Of a DNA stretch of 9,002 nucleotides, positions 5,552-9,002 are shown in pieces. The translations under genes were made by a program, and so were the position numbers. Source of the stretch: Candidatus Saccharimonadota bacterium (GTDB taxonomy: Bacteria; Patescibacteriota; Saccharimonadia; UBA4664); assembly GCA_029237755.1 (NCBI GenBank), contig JAQZBT010000028.1, positions 1 through 9,002 on the forward strand, in the 5' to 3' direction. The notes beneath the pieces are model-generated. The model made no database searches, was not told the origin of the DNA, and saw only the letters and a list, made by a program, of their open reading frames with translations. Every line of letters begins with the position of its first letter. Within the stretch, counting starts at the first letter, position 1.

Positions 5552-5579
5552 AAAAAGCCCCCTGACCGGGGGCTTTTTT
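5552..5579. terminator. Shared bidirectional terminator between convergent genes
   Basis: AAAAA, GCCCCC (5557-5562), loop TGACC, GGGGGC (5568-5573), TTTTTT: a 6-bp G-C stem flanked by A and T runs on opposite sides, so it serves both strands. For the isomerase it begins 4 nt past the stop. The right-hand T-run (5574-5579) overlaps the permease stop codon (5578-5580, read on the minus strand). Confidence 0.92.
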
Positions 5580-6807
5580 AGACTGCTTTGAGCGCCTGGA
5601 TGGGGCGCTTGCGCGCGGCTTTGATAGCTGGAGCGATGCCGAAGATGATGCCGACCGCGGCTGAGACGCCGACGGCTAGCAGGATGGCTTCGGGAGTAAA
5701 GACTGGTTCGATCTTGGCGAGCCGGCCGGCGGCAGTAGCCATGAGCATGGCGGCCCCTATACCCAATGCCCCACCGATGATACTGATAACGAGGGCTTCT
5801 ATCAGGAACTGCATCAGCACGGTCGTGCTGGAGGCGCCGACGGCCTTGCGCAAACCGATCTCGCGGGTACGCTCGGTGACTGAGACGAGCATGATGTTCA
5901 TAATACCGATGCCGCCGACGAGCAGAGAGATGCTGGCGATGGCGACGATGAAGGTGGTGAGCAGGTTGAGGATGGTGTCGACCGTGGAGAGGATGTCCTT
6001 TTGAGTCAGGACACTGAAGTCGTCCTGTCCGCCGTGACTGGCGAGGAGGGCCTCGCGGGCTCTATCGGCGGTGGTGTTGACGTCGGCACCGTCTTCCACC
6101 TGGGCGATGATGCGTAGGACTTGGGCGGTGCCGCCGGTGAGCTTGGCGGCGGTGTCGAAGGGAATGTAGACGGCGTCATCGAAGCTGGGGCCGGCCAGGG
6201 CGGAGGCGCTGGCGTCAGAGGGCTTGAGGGCGCCGATGACTTCGAACTTCTGACCGCGGATGGTGACAGTCTGGCCGACCGCCTCTTTGGTGCCAAACAG
6301 CGACTCCTTGGCCTTGCCGCCCAGCACTACGACGTTCTTCTTGGTCTCTGTGGCGTTGAAGAAGCGGCCGGCATCGTACTTGAGGGTCTGGGTCTTGGAG
6401 TATTCGGGGCTGGTGGCGAGGAGCAGCGCACCGCCGGCGGTAGTCGAGCCGTTGGCTACGATGCCTGAGATAAGGCCGATCGGGGCCACGGCGTTGATGT
6501 TATCAACGGTCTTGAGGGCGTCGACGTCCTTGAGCGTGAGAGTGGAGGCGCCGGCGGCCGAAGCACCGGGGTTTTGGCCGTTCTTGCCCGCTTGAGGCCC
6601 GACTTTGCCCGAGGCTATGGCGATGGAGTTGGCGTTGACAACGCCCGTGATCTGGTCCTGGACGGCTTTCTTAACGCCGGCACCGATAGCGAGGATCGAG
6701 ACGACGGCAGCGACGCCGATGATGATGCCCAGCATAGTGAGGAAGCTGCGTAATTTGGCGTTGCGCAGGCTGACTAAGGCCATCTTGAGATTTTCCCAGA
6801 GCAACAT
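5578..6807 (-). CDS. MacB-type ABC transporter permease
   Basis: Inner-membrane subunit of a MacB/LolCDE-type (type VII) ABC exporter, 409 aa. Layout: N-terminal LLWENLKMALVSLRNAKLRS at 2-20, a first membrane helix at about 21-44 (FLTMLGIIIGVAAVVSILAIGAG), an extracytoplasmic MacB_PCD domain at about 45-275, then the FtsX-like core with membrane helices near 282-308, 329-360 and 374-396. VTERTREIGLRKAVGA at 310-325 is the coupling segment that contacts the ATPase and is diagnostic. These transporters act by mechanotransmission and typically move peptides, lipoproteins or toxins across the envelope. The ATG at 6807 gives the family N-terminus, 4 nt after the ATPase stop; a later ATG at 6783 would remove the amphipathic start. 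The Ala/Gly/Gln-rich stretch at 65-88 looks like a flexible linker. No membrane-fusion partner (MacA) is in the window, so the substrate cannot be named. Confidence 0.94.
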   Translation of the reverse strand: MLLWENLKMALVSLRNAKLRSFLTMLGIIIGVAAVVSILAIGAGVKKAVQDQITGVVNANSIAIASGKVGPQAGKNGQNPGASAAGASTLTLKDVDALKTVDNINAVAPIGLISGIVANGSTTAGGALLLATSPEYSKTQTLKYDAGRFFNATETKKNVVVLGGKAKESLFGTKEAVGQTVTIRGQKFEVIGALKPSDASASALAGPSFDDAVYIPFDTAAKLTGGTAQVLRIIAQVEDGADVNTTADRAREALLASHGGQDDFSVLTQKDILSTVDTILNLLTTFIVAIASISLLVGGIGIMNIMLVSVTERTREIGLRKAVGASSTTVLMQFLIEALVISIIGGALGIGAAMLMATAAGRLAKIEPVFTPEAILLAVGVSAAVGIIFGIAPAIKAARKRPIQALKAV

Positions 6808-6811
6808 GAGA

Positions 6812-7579
6812 CTAGCCGGCCTTTCGTGATTTGACGCCGTTCACGGTGACGCGGCGGGTGACCGGACGTTTCGCGGCCGGCTTGGGCGCGTGGTGATGCG
6901 TAGCCGAGTCGCTACCAATGCGGCCGTCGCGGACTGTGATGACGCGGTCGGTCTGCTCGGCGATCTCAGGGTTGTGGGTGACGATGATGATGGTGGCGTG
7001 CGTGACGCGGTTGAGGCGGCGCAGCTCGTCGATGATAGCGGTAGAGGACTTGGTGTCGAGGTTGCCGGTCGGTTCATCGGCCAGGATGAGGCTGGGTTCA
7101 TTGGCCAGGGCGCGGGCAATGGCGACGCGTTGAGTCTGGCCGCCGGAGATCTGGTTGGGCTTGTAGCCGGCGCGTTCTTCGAGGCCGACAAGTTTCAGCA
7201 GCTCGAGGGCTCGCTCCCGACGGTCTCTACCGCGCATGCCAGCGTAGACGAGGGGCAGTTCGACATTTTGGACCACGCTGAGGCGGGGCAGCAGGTTGAA
7301 GCTCTGAAAGACGAACCCGATCTTCTCGCGCCGGAGTTTGGAGAGTTGGCGGTCACTGAAGTTGGTGACGGCGTCGCCGTCGAGCAGGAAGTCGCCCTCA
7401 CTGGGTACATCGAGCAGGCCCAGGATGTTCATGAGGGTGCTCTTGCCGGAGCCCGAGGGGCCGATGATAGCCACAAACTCTCCGGTCTGGATGGTGAGGT
7501 TTATATCTTGGAGGGCCACAGTGGGCTCGTCACGGTCGGTGAAGGTCTTCCCGATACCGCGCAACTCGATGACGTTCAT
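6812..7579 (-). CDS. ABC transporter ATP-binding protein (MacB/LolD type)
   Basis: Cytosolic ATPase that pairs with the permease encoded immediately downstream (4-nt gap, same operon). It has 255 aa. Visible motifs: Walker A GPSGSGKST at 40-48, Q-loop Gln92 in FVFQSFNLLPRLSV, signature ISGGQTQRVAIARAL at 144-158, Walker B LILADEPTGNLD at 164-175 with catalytic Glu169, and switch His202 in IIVTHNPE. FNLLPRLSVVQNVELPL and DEPTGNLD are hallmarks of the MacB/LolD/FtsE branch. The signature is slightly unusual: ISGGQTQ rather than LSGGQQQ. After the core, residues 223-255 form a His-, Ala- and Arg/Lys-rich tail (THHHAPKPAAKRP then basic) not needed for ATP binding. The ATG at 7579 gives the family N-terminus; there is no Shine-Dalgarno, and a TATCCT box lies 7 nt upstream on this strand. 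Confidence 0.95.
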   Translation of the reverse strand: MNVIELRGIGKTFTDRDEPTVALQDINLTIQTGEFVAIIGPSGSGKSTLMNILGLLDVPSEGDFLLDGDAVTNFSDRQLSKLRREKIGFVFQSFNLLPRLSVVQNVELPLVYAGMRGRDRRERALELLKLVGLEERAGYKPNQISGGQTQRVAIARALANEPSLILADEPTGNLDTKSSTAIIDELRRLNRVTHATIIIVTHNPEIAEQTDRVITVRDGRIGSDSATHHHAPKPAAKRPVTRRVTVNGVKSRKAG

Positions 7580-7586
7580 ACTGCTT

Positions 7587-7592
7587 AGGATA
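7587..7592 (-). promoter_or_regulatory. Probable -10 box for the ABC operon (leaderless)
   Basis: On the minus strand TATCCT (TAnnnT) lies 7 nt before the ATG at 7579, preceded by CTG. With no ribosome-binding site in the gap, transcription probably starts at the ATG, as for the yaaA and paralog genes. No -35 match is clear. Confidence 0.45.
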
Positions 7593-7684
7593 CAGCAGAT
7601 ATACCGCTTATGCTATCTAGAGCCTCGATTGTGACGTTGTGTCTGCGATTGGCGCAGGCATAAAGCCGCAAAAGTGGTGCCCGG

Positions 7685-7717
7685 GGAGGGACTGCGCATG
7701 TTGCGCGCAGTCCCTCC
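7685..7717 (-). terminator. Perfect 13-bp hairpin downstream of the 7762 gene
   Basis: GGAGGGACTGCGC (7685-7697) and GCGCAGTCCCTCC (7705-7717) form a perfect 13-bp stem with a 7-nt loop, in the 182-nt gap between the minus-strand gene ending at 7762 and the ABC operon. On the minus strand it is followed by CCGGGCACCAC and then TTTT, about 11 nt away, so it is not a textbook intrinsic terminator. It could still cap or end the upstream transcript. The rest of the gap shows only the ABC promoter box. Confidence 0.5.
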
Positions 7718-7761
7718 ACCGGAGGAGTTCAGGCTGCTTGAGCCTCAGGTTTCTCCTTAAC

Positions 7762-9002
7762 CTACCTCTTGCCTCCGACGGGTGGAGTGGTGACCGCTAG
7801 ATTGTCGAACGATCCGACATCTACCGTTGCCGATCCGACATCCAGGAACCCGACCTTGACCTTCGCACCGGGGTGCACGGTCTTGAGCTCAGGCAGGATG
7901 TCATCGTTGGGCACGCCCCGGAACTGGAACTGGGGGTGCTCCTCCAGACCAAACCAGAAGACGGTGTTGCCGTCGGAAACGATGTTGTTCACCCAGCTGA
8001 CGGTGCCCTGGAGCACCCGGTTGTTGCCGGCTTCGCTGGGCGGGGCATTGCTGCCGACGCCCTTGGCGATGTTCTGCCGGAACTTGGCCAGCGCATCGGC
8101 CTTGTTGGTGCCGATGACCGCTGACTGACCGCTGTTGTCGGTGGCGCTCACGATGCCCACGCCCTTGTAGACGTGGTCAACGTCACCTTCGACCTCGACC
8201 GGGGACAGCCAGGCCAGCTGGCCGTAGATCCGGTAGAGAACCATGTGCGGTGGGTGGTACTTGATGCGCCCGGTTTGGCCTGGGGAGTTCACGATGTGGC
8301 CGCGAGCGACCGATTCCAACGTCAGGTTGGGGATCGTGAAGGCCTTGGCGACACCGGTTCGCGCATCCACCGTCATGAGGTAGGATGCGCTGGTGTCGCT
8401 GTTCCAGGAGGTGAGGATCGCCTGGTAAGACGCCGTGCCGGACTTGGTGTAGACCATGACGGGATCTTCAGCCAGCTTGTAGCGGTTGGCCTTCTGATCC
8501 CTCACCTGCCACGGAGCCTTCGACCAGTGTCCCCACCAGTCGATCATGTTGGCCACGGTCTCCTGGGAGTAGACGCGGTCGACCCATGCAGGCACCTTGT
8601 CCAGGTCGTACTCTTCGATTTCGCCCGTCTGGGCGTCGACGATGAGTAGCGATTGCGGGACGGTCGGCATCTTGTTGAGGGTGAGCCGGTCCTTGGTCAC
8701 CGTGTAGTAGGGACGTCCGTTGTCGTCGATCTCCAGGGTCGGGTCAGTGCGGACCTTGCTGTTGTAGCTCTTCCACACCAGTCGGTCGATGTCGTGTTCG
8801 AAGTAGCCGCCAGGGCTGTACTTGATCTGAATCGGCTGTCCGGTGTCATCTTTGCTGACTGCCACCGCCGGAGCGTTGGGGTCTTCCGCATTGATCTTGA
8901 AGTAGAACGGCACGATGCCGTTGACCCGGTTGCTGTCGCGCCAGCCACTCGGAGTGGCCGGAACGATGTAGACGGCCTGGTTCTTGATGGACTGAAACAC
9001 CG
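7762..9002 (-). CDS. Unrecognised protein with PepSY-like blocks, 5' end outside window
   Basis: The frame is open to the right edge, so the N-terminus is missing; a GTG at 9000-8998 is just an in-frame Val codon with no evidence as a start. At least 412 residues are visible, which I do not recognise as a named family. From the first visible residue: VFQSIKNQAVYIVPATPSGW, then mixed alpha/beta sequence; a block near 95-145 with RPYYTVTKDR, LLIVDAQTGEIEEYDLDKVP and WVDRVY; a Trp-rich stretch at 151-164 (NMIDWWGHWSKAPW); and a second, shorter block near 207-225 (YLMTVDARTGVAKAFTIPN). The two 'VDA-x-TG' turns look PepSY-like. After a Gly/Ala/Pro-rich linker (315-326), residues 328-403 look like a small beta-barrel domain. 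No membrane helix is visible in this part; one could lie in the missing N-terminus. It could be an extracytoplasmic or envelope-associated protein, but that is inference. Confidence 0.85.
   Translation of the reverse strand, partial: VFQSIKNQAVYIVPATPSGWRDSNRVNGIVPFYFKINAEDPNAPAVAVSKDDTGQPIQIKYSPGGYFEHDIDRLVWKSYNSKVRTDPTLEIDDNGRPYYTVTKDRLTLNKMPTVPQSLLIVDAQTGEIEEYDLDKVPAWVDRVYSQETVANMIDWWGHWSKAPWQVRDQKANRYKLAEDPVMVYTKSGTASYQAILTSWNSDTSASYLMTVDARTGVAKAFTIPNLTLESVARGHIVNSPGQTGRIKYHPPHMVLYRIYGQLAWLSPVEVEGDVDHVYKGVGIVSATDNSGQSAVIGTNKADALAKFRQNIAKGVGSNAPPSEAGNNRVLQGTVSWVNNIVSDGNTVFWFGLEEHPQFQFRGVPNDDILPELKTVHPGAKVKVGFLDVGSATVDVGSFDNLAVTTPPVGGKR

Noticed and set aside
1..9002. CRISPR arrays, insertion sequences, tRNA or rRNA genes, replication origin
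   Set aside because: No regular repeats with spacers, transposase-like ORFs, cloverleaf or rRNA sequence, or DnaA-box clusters were seen on either strand.

Overview
The window is ordinary bacterial chromosome: compact, moderately GC-rich by eye, standard genetic code, with short intergenic gaps and clear Rho-independent terminators. The gene mix (GroEL, YaaA, a SIS-fold phosphoglucose/phosphomannose isomerase of the kind common in Patescibacteria, split MacB-type ABC exporter genes, several unfamiliar proteins) suggests a Candidatus Saccharibacteria or other Patescibacteria/CPR genome. That placement is inference from gene style. No rRNA, tRNA or ribosomal protein is present to confirm it.

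Left part (1-1830): the 3' part of groEL, closed by a strong terminator, then yaaA (peroxide-stress protein) on its own promoter. Middle part (1839-3734): two tandem, diverged paralogs, each directly behind the same extended -10 box (TGCTAGGCT) placed exactly 6 nt before the ATG. Both are unrecognised families, but they share a C-terminal module whose conserved Glu ... Asp ... Asp-x-Lys order and spacing fit a PD-(D/E)XK nuclease-like fold. This pair is the most interesting part of the window.

Region 3735-4473 looks like a separate small transcription unit: a good promoter (TTGCAC-17-TAGGCT), a leader of about 200 nt with a 10-bp hairpin and competing pairing elements, a 28-codon ORF coupled by ATGA overlap to a 104-aa helical protein, a long GAGA-capped rod and a terminator. 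None of its products is recognised.

Right part: the isomerase gene (4514-5548, +) converges on a two-gene ABC exporter operon (ATPase 7579-6812, permease 6807-5578, minus strand). A single symmetric terminator between them overlaps the permease stop codon. Beyond it, an unrecognised minus-strand protein (7762 to the right edge, 5' end missing) has two PepSY-like 'VDA-x-TG' blocks.

The genes do not form one pathway. They are several short units: proteostasis and stress, sugar-phosphate isomerisation, export, and three unexplained loci. A recurring theme is that four genes (yaaA, both paralogs, the ATPase) have a TAnnnT box 6-7 nt upstream of ATG and no usable Shine-Dalgarno, which implies leaderless mRNAs. 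The isomerase and the 3969/4052 ORFs have clear Shine-Dalgarno sites.
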